Shown piece by piece: positions 53,328 to 62,487 of a stretch of 64,000 nt of DNA. Location of the stretch: positions 186,001 through 250,000 of the forward strand of contig NZ_CP043430.1 of assembly GCF_008271365.1 (NCBI RefSeq). Reading direction: 5' to 3'. This stretch comes from Microbacterium sp. 1S1. Its GTDB lineage: Bacteria; Actinomycetota; Actinomycetes; Actinomycetales; Microbacteriaceae. The position numbers and the translations under genes are program-made. Below the pieces are notes generated by a model. The model saw only the letters and a program-made list of their open reading frames with translations. It did not search any database and was not told the origin of the DNA. Numbering within the stretch: the stretch's first letter is position 1; every line of letters starts with the position of its first letter.

Positions 53328-54362
53328 TCACTCACCGCCGGGACGGGCGACAGTGAGGTCCTCCGCGACGGTGGCGCCGATCGACGCGAGGTCGTCGATA
53401 CCGGAGCCCTCGAAGGTCGTGAGGCGCAGCCAGTCGCCACCGACCCGGAGGTCGAGCACCGTTCGGCCGAGCTCGTCGACCCCGGTAAGTGCGGCATCCG
53501 CGCCCTCGACCTTGACCTCGTCCTCCCCCTCGAGTTCCTCGAACGCCCAGGCACCGCCGGGCAGTGTCGTGAGGGTGATGTAGCCCTGCGCCGCGTACTC
53601 GTCCTCTTCCGAGGCGTAGTAGCAGTACCGGGAGCCGTTCCGCTCCTGGTAGACCTCGACCGGGATCGACCACCCTCCGAACGCATCGACGACGTGCACC
53701 TCCTCGGCGCCGACCTGCCCTGCGAGCTCGTTCGCCGTGAGGAAGCGCGTGCAGTCCACGCCCGCGACGGCGCTCTCCGGTACCTCCACCTCCCGCAGCG
53801 ACGCCACGGCCGCGGCGCCGAGCCCGCGCAGGCCCTCCTCGAGCGTCGCGGTGTCGTCCGGCCCCTTCTCCGGGTCGACGACGGTCGCCGACACCAGCAC
53901 GTCGCCGTCGACGAGCTGGAAGAAGCAGTACCCGCCGCTCTCGCAGCGGGCTTCCTCACCGGAGAACCCGCCCCGCGATTCCGCACCCGTGATGGTCTCC
54001 GCGGCACCGGGGAGGATCGTGACCTCCCAGTTGCGCTCCGTGGTTCCGGCGGAGCAGGCGATCCCGCCCGCTCGCTGGAACATGTGCTGCGCGGGTCCGG
54101 GGTACCAGCTCGGCGAGGACCACACGCCGAGAACCTCCGCCACATCGCCGTCGACCTCGCCGACGGCGCTCGTCATCGCCGCGGCGACGTCCGCGCAATC
54201 CACGTCGAACGCCGGAGTCGGAGCCGCCGCGGGTGCCGACGTCGGTGCCGGGGCGACCGCAGCCGTCGGCGTCCCGGTCGGCTGGACCTCCGGCTCGGGT
54301 GCGCAACCGGAGAGCAGAAGGACGGCAGCGGCGCCGAGGGCCACGAATGCACGGTGTCGCAT
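53328..54362 (-). CDS. Hypothetical secreted lipoprotein
   Basis: A 344-residue lipoprotein. The signal peptide ends in LLLSGCAPE (Cys20), then an Ala/Pro/Thr linker to about residue 50. The rest has two similar-looking halves with paired cysteines (VDCADVAAAM, IACSAGTTE, ARCESGGYCFF, VDCTRFLTA, SRYCYYA), suggesting an internal duplication with disulfides. The ATG at 54362 is set by TAGGCT exactly six bases upstream. Function is not recognised. Confidence 0.75.
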   Translation of the reverse strand: MRHRAFVALGAAAVLLLSGCAPEPEVQPTGTPTAAVAPAPTSAPAAAPTPAFDVDCADVAAAMTSAVGEVDGDVAEVLGVWSSPSWYPGPAQHMFQRAGGIACSAGTTERNWEVTILPGAAETITGAESRGGFSGEEARCESGGYCFFQLVDGDVLVSATVVDPEKGPDDTATLEEGLRGLGAAAVASLREVEVPESAVAGVDCTRFLTANELAGQVGAEEVHVVDAFGGWSIPVEVYQERNGSRYCYYASEEDEYAAQGYITLTTLPGGAWAFEELEGEDEVKVEGADAALTGVDELGRTVLDLRVGGDWLRLTTFEGSGIDDLASIGATVAEDLTVARPGGE

Positions 54363-54368
54363 GGCCTC

Positions 54369-54374
54369 AGCCTA
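54369..54374 (-). promoter_or_regulatory. Minus-10 box TAGGCT of a leaderless promoter
   Basis: TAGGCT, six bases, then the ATG of the lipoprotein. Confidence 0.6.
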
Positions 54375-54392
54375 GGGCCGGAGGAAGCGAGA

Positions 54393-54412
54393 GCCGCGGA
54401 GCACGCCGCGGC
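54393..54412 (-). terminator. Candidate terminator of the ferredoxin reductase gene
   Basis: A seven-base GC stem (54393-54399 with 54406-54412) with a six-base loop, 12 bases after the stop and within the promoter region of the next gene. Confidence 0.45.
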
Positions 54413-54424
54413 ACCGGCTCGAGT

Positions 54425-55798
54425 TCACTCGCCGCGGGAGACCCGTACCATCTCTTCGCGCGGGACGACCTTCACACGCGCGCGCTCCTGCGGGGCGCCG
54501 AGGCCGATCTCGTGCTCGTCCAGACGGTGCCAGCCCTCGAGGTCCGTCCAGGCGACGCCGCGTTCGGCGAGCAGCGCCGGGATGGCGTCCTCCGACGGGT
54601 CCTCGGGGTGCCACCACGAGCCCTGGTCGTTGATGAGGTGACGGACGGTCTCCATGGCGTCGGACTTCGTGTGCCCGATGAGGCCGACCGGGCCGCGCTT
54701 GATCCAGCCGGTCGCGTACACGCCGGGGACGCGGTCGTTGGAGTCCTTCGCGAGCACCTGGCCCTCGTGGTTGGGGATGACGCCGTGCTTCTTGTCGAAG
54801 GGCACGCCGGGCAGCGGCGAGCCGAAGTAGCCGATCGCGCGGTACAGCGCCTGTACGGGTACCTCGCGCAGCTCCCCGGTGCCCACGGCGCCGCCCTGGC
54901 CGTCCGGCTGCGTGCGCTCGTAGACGAGAGCCGCGACGCGACCGTTCTCGTCCGTGCGAACCTCGACCGGCCGCGCCCAGAAGTGCAGGTGCAGGCGGCG
55001 CGAGGCCGTGCCGCCGGCGTTGTTGACCGAGTCGCGCTTGCGCCACGACTGCAGGATGCGGTCGATGACCATGACCTGCTTGTTGCTCGCCACCGCGTCC
55101 TTCGAGGCCTCGTCGTAGTCGAAGTCCTCGTCGTACACGACCATGTCCACGTCGCGCAGCTCGCCGAGCTCTCGCAGCTCCAGCGGCGTGAACTTGACCT
55201 GGGCGGGACCACGGCGGCCGAAGACGTGCACGTCCGTGACGGCGCTCGCCTTGAGACCCTCGTACACGTTCTCGGGGACCTCGGTGACGAGGAGGTCCTC
55301 CGCGTGCTTCGCGAGCATGCGGGAGACGTCGAGGGCGACGTTGCCGTTGCCCAGGACGGCGACCGATGCGGCGTCGAGCGGCCACTCGCGCGGCACGTCC
55401 GGGTGCCCGTCGAACCAGCTCACGTAGTCGGCGGCACCGTAGGAGCCCACCGCGTCGATGCCGGGGATGTCGAGCGTCGTGTCGCGGATCGCCCCGGTCG
55501 CGAAGATGACCGCGTTGTAGTGCTTCTTGAGGTCGTCGAGCGTGATGTCCTCGCCGAACCGGACGTTGCCGAAGAGGCGGATGTCGCCGCGGTCGAGCAC
55601 GTCGCGGAGCGCCGTGATGATGCCCTTGATGCGGGGGTGATCGGGGGCGACGCCGTAGCGGACGAGGCCGTACGGGGCCGGCAGCTGCTCGAACAGGTCG
55701 ATGGACACGTCGAACTTGCGCTCGGCCTTCAGGAGGATGTCCGCGGCGTAGATGCCGGCGGGGCCTGCACCGACGATGGCCAGTCTCAGCTTGGTCAT
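54425..55798 (-). CDS. fprA: Adrenodoxin-type ferredoxin-NADP+ reductase (FprA-like)
   Basis: A 457-residue flavoenzyme passing electrons between NADPH and ferredoxin. The FAD Rossmann motif is AIVGAGPAGIYAADIL, the signature PAPYGLVRYGVAPDHP follows, and the NADPH motif is VLGNGNVALDVSRML. The C-terminal GWIKRGPVGLIGHTKSDA binds FAD. Length matches mycobacterial FprA. The start at 55798 has GGAGG-like bases upstream. Confidence 0.93.
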   Translation of the reverse strand: MTKLRLAIVGAGPAGIYAADILLKAERKFDVSIDLFEQLPAPYGLVRYGVAPDHPRIKGIITALRDVLDRGDIRLFGNVRFGEDITLDDLKKHYNAVIFATGAIRDTTLDIPGIDAVGSYGAADYVSWFDGHPDVPREWPLDAASVAVLGNGNVALDVSRMLAKHAEDLLVTEVPENVYEGLKASAVTDVHVFGRRGPAQVKFTPLELRELGELRDVDMVVYDEDFDYDEASKDAVASNKQVMVIDRILQSWRKRDSVNNAGGTASRRLHLHFWARPVEVRTDENGRVAALVYERTQPDGQGGAVGTGELREVPVQALYRAIGYFGSPLPGVPFDKKHGVIPNHEGQVLAKDSNDRVPGVYATGWIKRGPVGLIGHTKSDAMETVRHLINDQGSWWHPEDPSEDAIPALLAERGVAWTDLEGWHRLDEHEIGLGAPQERARVKVVPREEMVRVSRGE

Positions 55799-55856
55799 GG
55801 AGGTCCTTTCGTGTGCCGTCGCGGCGGGCACCCGGGCGCGCGGCCCGTGGTCGGTG

Positions 55857-56918
55857 TCAGCTGGAGCGCTCGGCGAGGGTCTCGGCGAATCGGGTGAGCG
55901 CTTCGCGCACGGTGCCGCGCGGAAGGGCGGTGAGGGCGTCGATCGCCTCCTGCGTCCACGCGTGGGCGAGCTCGAGGGTCTTCTGGGTGACGGCGTGGTC
56001 GCGCAGCTCGTCCAGCGGTCCGTCGAGGATGGCGGGGTCTGCGCCGTCGGCGATGAGGGCCACACCGTCGTCGATACGGGCGGCGAGATCGGTCGCGGCG
56101 TCGTCGCCCTCCGCCTTGAGCAGGAGGTACGGCATGGTCGGGACACCGGCGCGCAGGTCGGTCCCCGGCACCTTGCCGGTCTCCTCGGGCTTGGCCGACA
56201 GGTCGATCACGTCGTCGAGGAGCTGGAACGCGACGCCGATCTTCTCGCCGTAGACGCGCAGCGGCTCTTCGTACTCCGCGGGGGCGTTCGAGAAGATCAC
56301 GCCGCCCTGGGTCGCGGCCGCGATGAGGGAACCGGTCTTGTCGGCGAGGACCTGGATGTAGAAGGCGATCGGGTCGTCGTCCGGCTGCGGGCCGAGGGTC
56401 TCGTGCATCTGCCCGAGGACGAGGCGCTCGAACGTGTCGGCCTGGAGCCGGATCGCCCGCTCGCCGAGCCGCGACATGAGCTGGCTGGCGCGCGAGAAGA
56501 GGATGTCGCCCGTGAGGATGGCGATGTTGTTGCCCCACACCGTCTGGGCGGCGGGGACCCCGCGGCGGCGGTCGGCGCCGTCCATGACGTCGTCGTGGTA
56601 GAGCGAACCGAGGTGAGTGATCTCCAGCGCCTTCGCGACGTCGATCACCTCGCGGGTGTTGCCGTCGCCGAGCTGCGCCGCGAGCAGGGTCAGCACGGGC
56701 CGGATGCGCTTCCCACCGGCCTCGTAGAGGTAGCGGCTGGCGGCGTCCGCGAGCGGGTCGGCGACGCGGACGTCATCCGCCAGCCCGGTCTCGACCAGCT
56801 CCAGTCCGTCCTCGATGGTGCGGGCGATGCGACGCGCGGCGGGACCGACGAAGACGCGATCGCTGAAGCCGAGACGGCTCGCCAGTCGCGAACCCGGGGC
56901 GCTGGGGCTCGAAGTCAC
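55857..56918 (-). CDS. Long-chain polyprenyl diphosphate synthase
   Basis: A 353-residue trans-prenyltransferase that builds the menaquinone side chain. The first Asp-rich motif is LYHDDVMD, the second LLDDVIDLSAKPEETGK; the isopentenyl-binding AGGKRIRPVL is present. It is close to heptaprenyl-to-nonaprenyl synthases; chain length cannot be set from sequence by eye. It lies beside menG and near menF and menD. The GTG at 56918 is set by TAGGCT exactly six bases upstream. Confidence 0.92.
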   Translation of the reverse strand: MTSSPSAPGSRLASRLGFSDRVFVGPAARRIARTIEDGLELVETGLADDVRVADPLADAASRYLYEAGGKRIRPVLTLLAAQLGDGNTREVIDVAKALEITHLGSLYHDDVMDGADRRRGVPAAQTVWGNNIAILTGDILFSRASQLMSRLGERAIRLQADTFERLVLGQMHETLGPQPDDDPIAFYIQVLADKTGSLIAAATQGGVIFSNAPAEYEEPLRVYGEKIGVAFQLLDDVIDLSAKPEETGKVPGTDLRAGVPTMPYLLLKAEGDDAATDLAARIDDGVALIADGADPAILDGPLDELRDHAVTQKTLELAHAWTQEAIDALTALPRGTVREALTRFAETLAERSS

Positions 56919-56924
56919 GCTCCC

Positions 56925-56930
56925 AGCCTA
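56925..56930 (-). promoter_or_regulatory. Minus-10 box TAGGCT of a leaderless promoter
   Basis: TAGGCT, six bases, then the GTG of the polyprenyl synthase. It abuts the hairpin that follows menG. Confidence 0.6.
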
Positions 56931-56960
56931 CCTGCGCCGGGTGACGCCGTTCGCGCAGGT
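56930..56960 (-). terminator. Candidate terminator of menG
   Basis: An eight-base stem (56930-56937 with 56953-56960) and 15-base loop directly after the menG stop. Confidence 0.5.
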
Positions 56961-56961
56961 G

Positions 56962-57681
56962 TCACGCGGGCTTGCGAGCCCGGTGCAGGGCCACGATGCC
57001 GAAAGTGAGGTTGCGGTAGGCGACGTCCCGCCAGCCGGCCTCCCGGATCCAGGCCGAGAGGCGCTTCTGGTCCGGCCAGTCGCGGATCGACTCGTTCAGG
57101 TAGTCGTACGCGTCGCCGTTCGTGCCGGCGACGCGAGCCACGCGCGGCAGCACCTGGGCGTTGTAGAACCGGTAGGCGCCGCGGAAGAGCTTCGCGGGTG
57201 GAGTGGAGAACTCGTTGATGACGAGGCGGCCGCCCGGCTTGGTCACCCGGTAGAGCTCGCGCAGCGCCTTCTTCGGGTCGTTCACGTTGCGCAGCGCGTA
57301 AGACATCGTCACTGCGTCGAACTCCCCGTCCGCGAACGGGAGGGCCGTGGCGTCGGCCTGCACGAAGGACAGGTTCCGCATCGCACCGTGGCGGCGCTGC
57401 CCTTCGGCGAGCATGCCGGGCGAGAAGTCGGCCGCGACGACCTGGGCGCCGCTGCGGGCGAGAGAGGCCGAGGAGGACGCCGTGCCTGCGCCGAGATCGA
57501 GGATGCGCTCCCCCGGTTTCGGCGCGACGGCGCGCGTGGTCGCCGCCCGCCACAGCGCGTCGTTGCCGAAGGTCATCGCCGTGTTCGTGCGGTCGTACCC
57601 GGCGGCGACCTGGTCGAACATGCCGCTGACGCGGGCGGGGTCCTTGCCGAGATCGGCGCGGTTCTTGTCGTTCGCGGTCAC
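56962..57681 (-). CDS. menG: Demethylmenaquinone methyltransferase MenG/UbiE
   Basis: A 239-residue SAM methyltransferase that methylates demethylmenaquinone. Motif I is ILDLGAGTASSSASLARSG, and the family signatures YDRTNTAMTFGNDALWR and VTMSYALRNVNDPKKALREL are present. The GTG at 57681 overlaps the upstream DUF402 stop as GTGA and also has TAGACT exactly six bases upstream, so it may be both coupled and independently transcribed without a leader. Confidence 0.94.
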   Translation of the reverse strand: MTANDKNRADLGKDPARVSGMFDQVAAGYDRTNTAMTFGNDALWRAATTRAVAPKPGERILDLGAGTASSSASLARSGAQVVAADFSPGMLAEGQRRHGAMRNLSFVQADATALPFADGEFDAVTMSYALRNVNDPKKALRELYRVTKPGGRLVINEFSTPPAKLFRGAYRFYNAQVLPRVARVAGTNGDAYDYLNESIRDWPDQKRLSAWIREAGWRDVAYRNLTFGIVALHRARKPA

Positions 57682-58241
57682 GCGTCCAGTCTAGGCGCGA
57701 GCTCCAGGGCCTCCAGCCGGTCGAGCCACGGATCGGCGGTGGCATCGTCGAACGGCGCGGTCCGTGCCCGCACGCGGGTCTCGAGGTCGAGCGCCAGCTC
57801 CTCCAGGTGTCGCATGACGGCGGCCGGGTAGCCGTAGCGGGCGCTGTGCTCAGCCCACTCGTCGCGGTCGTCGACCCAGGTGCCGCGCTCGCCCTCGACC
57901 CGCACGACGTCGAGATCCATGTCGATGCCGGTCGCGAGCAGCGGGTCCTCGGACCATCGCACGTCCCACCCGAGATCGATGTAGACGCGCATGCCGCGGG
58001 GGTGCCGCCGGTTGACGGTGAGCGCGAAGTCGGCGCTCGGCGGGACGAGGGTGACGTTCGGTGTGGCCGCGTGGAACTCCGCCCCGGGGCGTGCGCTGTG
58101 CCACCCGGCGGGCTGTCCGACCCAGTCCCCCCAGCGGTCGGCGCCGAGGTACACGCATTCGTGACGCCAGTGCGGCGATCCGTCCCACTTGCGCCACTGG
58201 AAGATCATCTCGGCACCGGCTGCGGGACGCGCATCGCTCAT
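57678..58241 (-). CDS. DUF402/FomD-like protein
   Basis: A 187-residue protein of the DUF402 family, whose members include nucleoside tri/diphosphate phosphatases and FomD-like hydrolases. It has RKWDGSPHWRHECVYLGADR, VYIDLGWDVRW and an acidic LATGIDMDLDVVRV segment with the expected metal-binding Asp residues. It overlaps menG and is divergent from menF with 35 bases between. Any link to menaquinone synthesis is only positional. Confidence 0.85.
   Translation of the reverse strand: MSDARPAAGAEMIFQWRKWDGSPHWRHECVYLGADRWGDWVGQPAGWHSARPGAEFHAATPNVTLVPPSADFALTVNRRHPRGMRVYIDLGWDVRWSEDPLLATGIDMDLDVVRVEGERGTWVDDRDEWAEHSARYGYPAAVMRHLEELALDLETRVRARTAPFDDATADPWLDRLEALELAPRLDA
57688..57693 (-). promoter_or_regulatory. 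Minus-10 box TAGACT inside the DUF402 gene, for menG
   Basis: TAGACT, six bases, then the GTG of menG, embedded in the last codons of the preceding gene. Confidence 0.5.
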
Positions 58242-58247
58242 CCGCCC

Positions 58248-58253
58248 ACCCTA
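58248..58253 (-). promoter_or_regulatory. Minus-10 box TAGGGT of a leaderless promoter
   Basis: TAGGGT, six bases, then the ATG of the DUF402 gene. It is back to back with the menF promoter inside a 35-base divergent gap. Confidence 0.6.
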
Positions 58254-58264
58254 CGTCCGCGGAA

Positions 58265-58270
58265 TAGGCT
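58265..58270 (+). promoter_or_regulatory. Minus-10 box TAGGCT of a leaderless promoter
   Basis: TAGGCT, six bases, then the GTG of menF. Confidence 0.6.
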
Positions 58271-58276
58271 GGAGGC

Positions 58277-59530
58277 GTGCAGCACACCCACCTGGTCGTG
58301 GAGACCCGAGAGATCGACCCGGTCGAGGACCTCCTCTCTTTCGCCGACCCCGCCCGCCCCCTCGCCTGGTTCCGCCGCGGCGACGGCATCGTGGCGGTGG
58401 GTGAGCCGGTCGCCGAGCTCCGCCCGCCGGCCGAACAGGGCCGCACCCGCCACGAGGCCCTCGCGAGACTCTGGCAGGGCGTCACCGCCGAGGCGGAGGT
58501 CTCCGACCCGCTGCGACTCCCCGGGACCGGACTCGTCGCGTTCGGGGCCTTCACGTTCGACGAGGCGTCGCGCGCTGACAGCGTGCTCACCGTCCCATCG
58601 CGGATCCTCGGCCGACTCGGCGACCGCTTCTGGGAGACGCACATCCGTCTCGCCGCCGACGACCGCATCGCTGCCCCCGTCGAGCCCCGGGAGTACGGGC
58701 CGCACTGGGCGGGCACCGTCGGCCCCGGGGCGCAGAGCCCGCAGGGGTATCAGGACGCCGTGCGGGGAGCGCTCGCCCGGATCGCGGAGGGCGGGCTCAG
58801 CAAGGTGGTCCTCGCCCGCGATCTCCAGGGGACCGTCCCGGCCGGCTCCGACCTGCGGCGCCTCGTCCGGGCCCTCGCGACCGGGTACCCGGACACCTGG
58901 GTCTTCGCTGTCGACGGGCTCATCGGCGCGAGCCCGGAGACCCTCGTCACCGTGCAGGAACGCACCGTCACCGCGCGCGTCCTCGCGGGCACCATCGGGC
59001 GCGGGGCCGACGCCGACGCCGACACCGTCGCATCGGCGCACCTCGCGTCGAGCACGAAGGATCTCGACGAGCATCAGTACGCGGTGCAGAGCGTGCTCGC
59101 GTCCCTGCGTCCGTACACCCGGGCCCTGGCGGCGAGCGAGCAGCCCTTCCTGCTCAAGCTGCCGAACCTCTTCCATCTGGCGACCGATGTGGAGGGTGAG
59201 CTCAACCACGGCAGATCGGCCCTCGACCTCGTTCGCGCCCTGCATCCGACCGCGGCCGTCGCCGGCACCCCGACTCCCGCCGCCATCGCCGCCATCCGCG
59301 ACCTCGAGCCGTTCGACCGCGGGCGCTATGCCGGACCGGTCGGCTGGGTGGACGCGGACGGCAACGGCGAGTGGGCCATCGCCCTGCGGTGCGCGCAGTT
59401 CACCGAGACCGACGATGCGATCGCGGTCACCGCCTACGCCGGAGCGGGGATCGTCGCCGGCTCGGACCCGGAGAGCGAGCTCCTCGAGACGAGGGTGAAG
59501 TTCCGTCCGCTGGTCGACGCGCTCGCCTGA
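58277..59530 (+). CDS. menF: Isochorismate synthase MenF
   Basis: A 417-residue chorismate-utilising enzyme that forms isochorismate, the entry step of menaquinone synthesis. The chorismate-binding domain includes GLSKVVLARDLQGTVP, TVTARVLAGTIGRGA, HPTAAVAGTPTPAAIAAI and ERF-type PFDRGRYAGPVGWVDADGNG. It starts with GTG at 58277 as a leaderless transcript and ends nine bases from the convergent PPK2 gene. menF and menD are on opposite strands here, with PPK2 between them. Confidence 0.93.
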   Translation: MQHTHLVVETREIDPVEDLLSFADPARPLAWFRRGDGIVAVGEPVAELRPPAEQGRTRHEALARLWQGVTAEAEVSDPLRLPGTGLVAFGAFTFDEASRADSVLTVPSRILGRLGDRFWETHIRLAADDRIAAPVEPREYGPHWAGTVGPGAQSPQGYQDAVRGALARIAEGGLSKVVLARDLQGTVPAGSDLRRLVRALATGYPDTWVFAVDGLIGASPETLVTVQERTVTARVLAGTIGRGADADADTVASAHLASSTKDLDEHQYAVQSVLASLRPYTRALAASEQPFLLKLPNLFHLATDVEGELNHGRSALDLVRALHPTAAVAGTPTPAAIAAIRDLEPFDRGRYAGPVGWVDADGNGEWAIALRCAQFTETDDAIAVTAYAGAGIVAGSDPESELLETRVKFRPLVDALA

Positions 59531-59539
59531 GCGCCCCAC

Positions 59540-60382
59540 TCAGCTCGCAGCGAGACGCTTCTTCTCGGCCTCGACGTCGAAATCCGCGACCGGCCACTGC
59601 GGATCGATGTCCTCGAGCGCCGCGAGCAGCAGCTCCTGCACGGCCAGCCGGGCATACCACTTCGCGTTCGCCGGCACGACGTACCACGGCGCGGCCTCGG
59701 TCGACGTGCGGTCGAAGACGGTCTGGTACGCCTCCATGTACTGCGGCCACAGCATCCGCTCGTCCACGTCGCCCGGGTTGTACTTCCAGTGCTTGTCCGG
59801 CCGCTCCAGGCGCTCCATGAGCCGTGCCTTCTGCTCCTCCGGCGAGATGTGCAGCATGACCTTCACGATGCGGACACCGGATGCCGCCACCCTCTCCTCG
59901 AACCCGTTGATGGCGTCGTAGCGCCGCTCGATCTCCGCGGGATCCGCGAACGCGCGTACCCGCCCGATGAGCACGTCCTCGTAGTGCGAGCGATCGAAGA
60001 CGCCGATGAATCCGGGGGCGGGCAGGCGCTTCTCGACGCGCCAGAGGAAGTCGTGCTGGCGCTCCTCCTCCGTGGGCGCCTTGAACGCGGCCAGTGCCAC
60101 ACCCTGCGGATCGACCCCGCCGACCACGTGCCGGACGATCCCTCCCTTGCCCGCGGAGTCCATCGCCTGCAGGACGAGGAGCACGGCGTCCTGCGCCGTG
60201 CCCGCGCGGCTCTCGGCGAACAGCCTTTCCTGCAGATCGTTCAAGCGGTCGAGACCTGCGGCGAGGTCGGCGACGCCGTGGGACTTGCCGTGGTCGTAGC
60301 CGGGCTTGCTGTCGGGGTCGACGTCGGCGAGACGGAAGCCGGGCCGCACCCGCAGGTTCTCCGTCCAGGTGTGCGCGTTCAT
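59540..60382 (-). CDS. Polyphosphate kinase 2 (PPK2 family)
   Basis: A 280-residue PPK2 enzyme using polyphosphate to phosphorylate nucleotides. The Walker A-type loop is LQAMDSAGKGGIVRHVVGG, Walker B is GVFDRSHYEDVLIGRVR, and the lid contains LMERLERPDKHWKYNPGDVD. Length suits the single-domain form; AMP/ADP phosphorylation (class III-like) is probable but unproved. The start at 60382 lies six bases after CATCAT, a weak version of the leaderless box. Confidence 0.92.
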   Translation of the reverse strand: MNAHTWTENLRVRPGFRLADVDPDSKPGYDHGKSHGVADLAAGLDRLNDLQERLFAESRAGTAQDAVLLVLQAMDSAGKGGIVRHVVGGVDPQGVALAAFKAPTEEERQHDFLWRVEKRLPAPGFIGVFDRSHYEDVLIGRVRAFADPAEIERRYDAINGFEERVAASGVRIVKVMLHISPEEQKARLMERLERPDKHWKYNPGDVDERMLWPQYMEAYQTVFDRTSTEAAPWYVVPANAKWYARLAVQELLLAALEDIDPQWPVADFDVEAEKKRLAAS

Positions 60383-60398
60383 ACGCACATGATGCCAG

Positions 60399-62066
60399 TC
60401 ACCGCGGCAGCGGCACCTCGATGATCTGGCGACCACCGCGAGGCGTCGTCAGCGCCTGGTCGAGCGCGGTCCGTGTCGTGACCCGCTGATACTCCCAGCC
60501 GTAGGCCAGGGCGAGGTGCTCCAGGCGCACCCCGTGCGGAGTGTAGAACATGCGGTCCAGGTGCGCGGAGGGGGCGGAGCCCGCCACCTCGAGGCCGTCG
60601 AAGATGGTGCCGCCGCCGTCGTTGCCGACGATGACCTGAAGGCGCGGCTCCGACTCATCCGTCGGGAACAGCAGCGCACCGACGTCGTGGAGGAAGGCGA
60701 GGTCACCCAACAGCACGCGGGTGACACCGGGCGCGCCGGAAGCCTGGCTCGCGACGGCGACCCCCGTTGCGGTGGCGATCGTGCCGTCGATCCCGGCGAG
60801 TCCGCGGTTGGAATGCACGGGGACCTTCTTGCCGCCGAGGACCTCATCGGCGACGCGGACGAGGCGCGACGAGCCGAACACGAGGCGGTCGTGCGGCCAG
60901 GTGGCCCGCCACACCGCGTCCACGAGGCGCTCCCGGTCGAGGGGGCGACGGACGGCGTCGAGCTCCGCGCGCACGGCGTCGCGGCGGGCGGCGAAGTCCG
61001 TGGAGGCGAGTCCTTCCGTGTCGGGAGCGTTCTCGCTGAGGTCGACGACCTCCTCGGCCGACGCGCGCATCCATGCCCCGAGCCATTCCCGATCCGCCGC
61101 GCCCGGAGACACCGCGACGGCGGCGACCGCGCGCGTGCGGTGGTTGAGGTTCAGCTCCTCACCGCCCTTGCGCACCGCGATCACCTCCACGTCCGCGCGG
61201 GACAGGAGGCGTGCGGCCTCGCGGCTGAGCGTGGGGTGTCCCAGCACGACCAACCGCTCGATGCGCCCGCCGAGCTCGTCGCGGGAGAGGAGCCGGCGGT
61301 ACCCGTGCACCGCGTGTCGTCCGAATCGCGCGCCGCTGACGATCTCCGCGATGAGCGGCCACCCGCCCGCGTGCGCGATCTCCTCGGCATCCGCACCGGC
61401 ATCAGCGCCCGCGAGGACCACCGTCCGCGGGCCGCGCTCCAGCAGCACGGCTTCCGGCACCGCGGTGCGCGGCGCCTCTCCCGGCGTGAGGGCGAGCGGG
61501 GGCATCGCTCCCGACAGCGGCTCCCGGGAGGGGAGGTTCAGGTGCACGGGGCCGGCGACGCCGGGCAGCCCGGACGGGGCATCCGCCGTCCCCAGCGCGA
61601 CGGCGACCACGCGCGCGGCGAGGCCGTCCCAGTCGCCGTCTCCGGGGACGGGCGCGTCGATCTGCGCGCGAACCCAGGGATGGAAGAGCCCCTCCTGGAC
61701 GGTGGCCTGGTTCGCCCCGACCCCGCGGAGCTCGGGCGGTCGATCCGCGGTGAGCAGCACCAGCGGCACCCCGGAGTGGAAGGCCTCCATCGTCGCGGGC
61801 AGGAGGTTCGCCACGGCCGTTCCGCTCGTGCAGACGACCGCGACGGGAACCCGCGTCTCGCGAGCGATGCCGAGGGCGGTGAACCCGGCGACGCGCTCGT
61901 CGATCCGGACGTGCACGCGCAGGGCTCCCTCGTCCGCGAAGGTCGCCGCGGCGAGCGCGAGGGCCTGCGAGCGAGACCCAGGGGAGAGGACGACGTCGCG
62001 GACGCCGTGGGCGACGAGGTCGGCGAGCAGGGAGGCGGCGGCCTCCATCGCGGGAGAGGACGTCAC
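60399..62066 (-). CDS. menD: SEPHCHC synthase MenD
   Basis: A 555-residue thiamine-diphosphate enzyme joining isochorismate and 2-oxoglutarate. The N-terminal Pyr domain has GVRDVVLSPGSRSQALALAA, CTSGTAVANLLPATMEAF and VPLVLLTADRPPELRG. The C-terminal PP domain has HSNRGLAGIDGTIATATGVA and a GDLAFLHDVGALL cofactor loop. The GTG at 62066 overlaps the upstream gene as GTGA, which fixes the start. Confidence 0.95.
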   Translation of the reverse strand: MTSSPAMEAAASLLADLVAHGVRDVVLSPGSRSQALALAAATFADEGALRVHVRIDERVAGFTALGIARETRVPVAVVCTSGTAVANLLPATMEAFHSGVPLVLLTADRPPELRGVGANQATVQEGLFHPWVRAQIDAPVPGDGDWDGLAARVVAVALGTADAPSGLPGVAGPVHLNLPSREPLSGAMPPLALTPGEAPRTAVPEAVLLERGPRTVVLAGADAGADAEEIAHAGGWPLIAEIVSGARFGRHAVHGYRRLLSRDELGGRIERLVVLGHPTLSREAARLLSRADVEVIAVRKGGEELNLNHRTRAVAAVAVSPGAADREWLGAWMRASAEEVVDLSENAPDTEGLASTDFAARRDAVRAELDAVRRPLDRERLVDAVWRATWPHDRLVFGSSRLVRVADEVLGGKKVPVHSNRGLAGIDGTIATATGVAVASQASGAPGVTRVLLGDLAFLHDVGALLFPTDESEPRLQVIVGNDGGGTIFDGLEVAGSAPSAHLDRMFYTPHGVRLEHLALAYGWEYQRVTTRTALDQALTTPRGGRQIIEVPLPR

Positions 62067-62413
62067 GGACGCGGATCCGCGGCGGGCGGCTCGTCGGTCT
62101 CCTCGTCGAGCCGCGCGAGCTCCTCCTCGAGCCGACGGATCCGGGCGTCCTGCTCCGCCTTGCTGATGCTGCGGAGGAACGCGGGGTCGTCGTCCGGGGC
62201 GACGGTGCGCGGCACGCCCTGATCGTTCCCCCGGCGACGGCCGATGACGAACCAGAGGATGCCGCCGATGACGGGGATGAGGATGACGATGGCGACCCAT
62301 GCGGCCTTGCGCACGCCACGGTGCCGCGTCGCCGGCTGCACGGCGCAGTCCACGATGCTGTACACCCAGAACACGGCGGCGAGGAAGCCGCCGATGATCA
62401 GTAGTCTCGCCAC
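62063..62413 (-). CDS. PLDc_N (cardiolipin synthase N-terminal-like) membrane protein
   Basis: A 116-residue protein with two membrane helices (about residues 3-21 and 37-58), of the PLD-nuclease N-terminal/PLDc_N type: VYSIVDCAVQPATRHRGVRK and WVAIVILIPVIGGILWFVIG. The C-terminal half is a charged coiled-coil segment (LEEELARLDEETDE). It overlaps menD by GTGA. The GTG at 62413 is set by TAGACT exactly six bases upstream. Confidence 0.85.
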   Translation of the reverse strand: MARLLIIGGFLAAVFWVYSIVDCAVQPATRHRGVRKAAWVAIVILIPVIGGILWFVIGRRRGNDQGVPRTVAPDDDPAFLRSISKAEQDARIRRLEEELARLDEETDEPPAADPRP

Positions 62414-62419
62414 CCCTCC

Positions 62420-62425
62420 AGTCTA
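62420..62425 (-). promoter_or_regulatory. Minus-10 box TAGACT of a leaderless promoter
   Basis: TAGACT, six bases, then the GTG of the PLDc_N gene; it would also drive menD. Confidence 0.6.
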
Positions 62426-62487
62426 GGCACGTCGCGGCCGACGCGGCCCGGGAGCGGCAAAGGCCCCGTTGCTAGACTGCGCGGGAC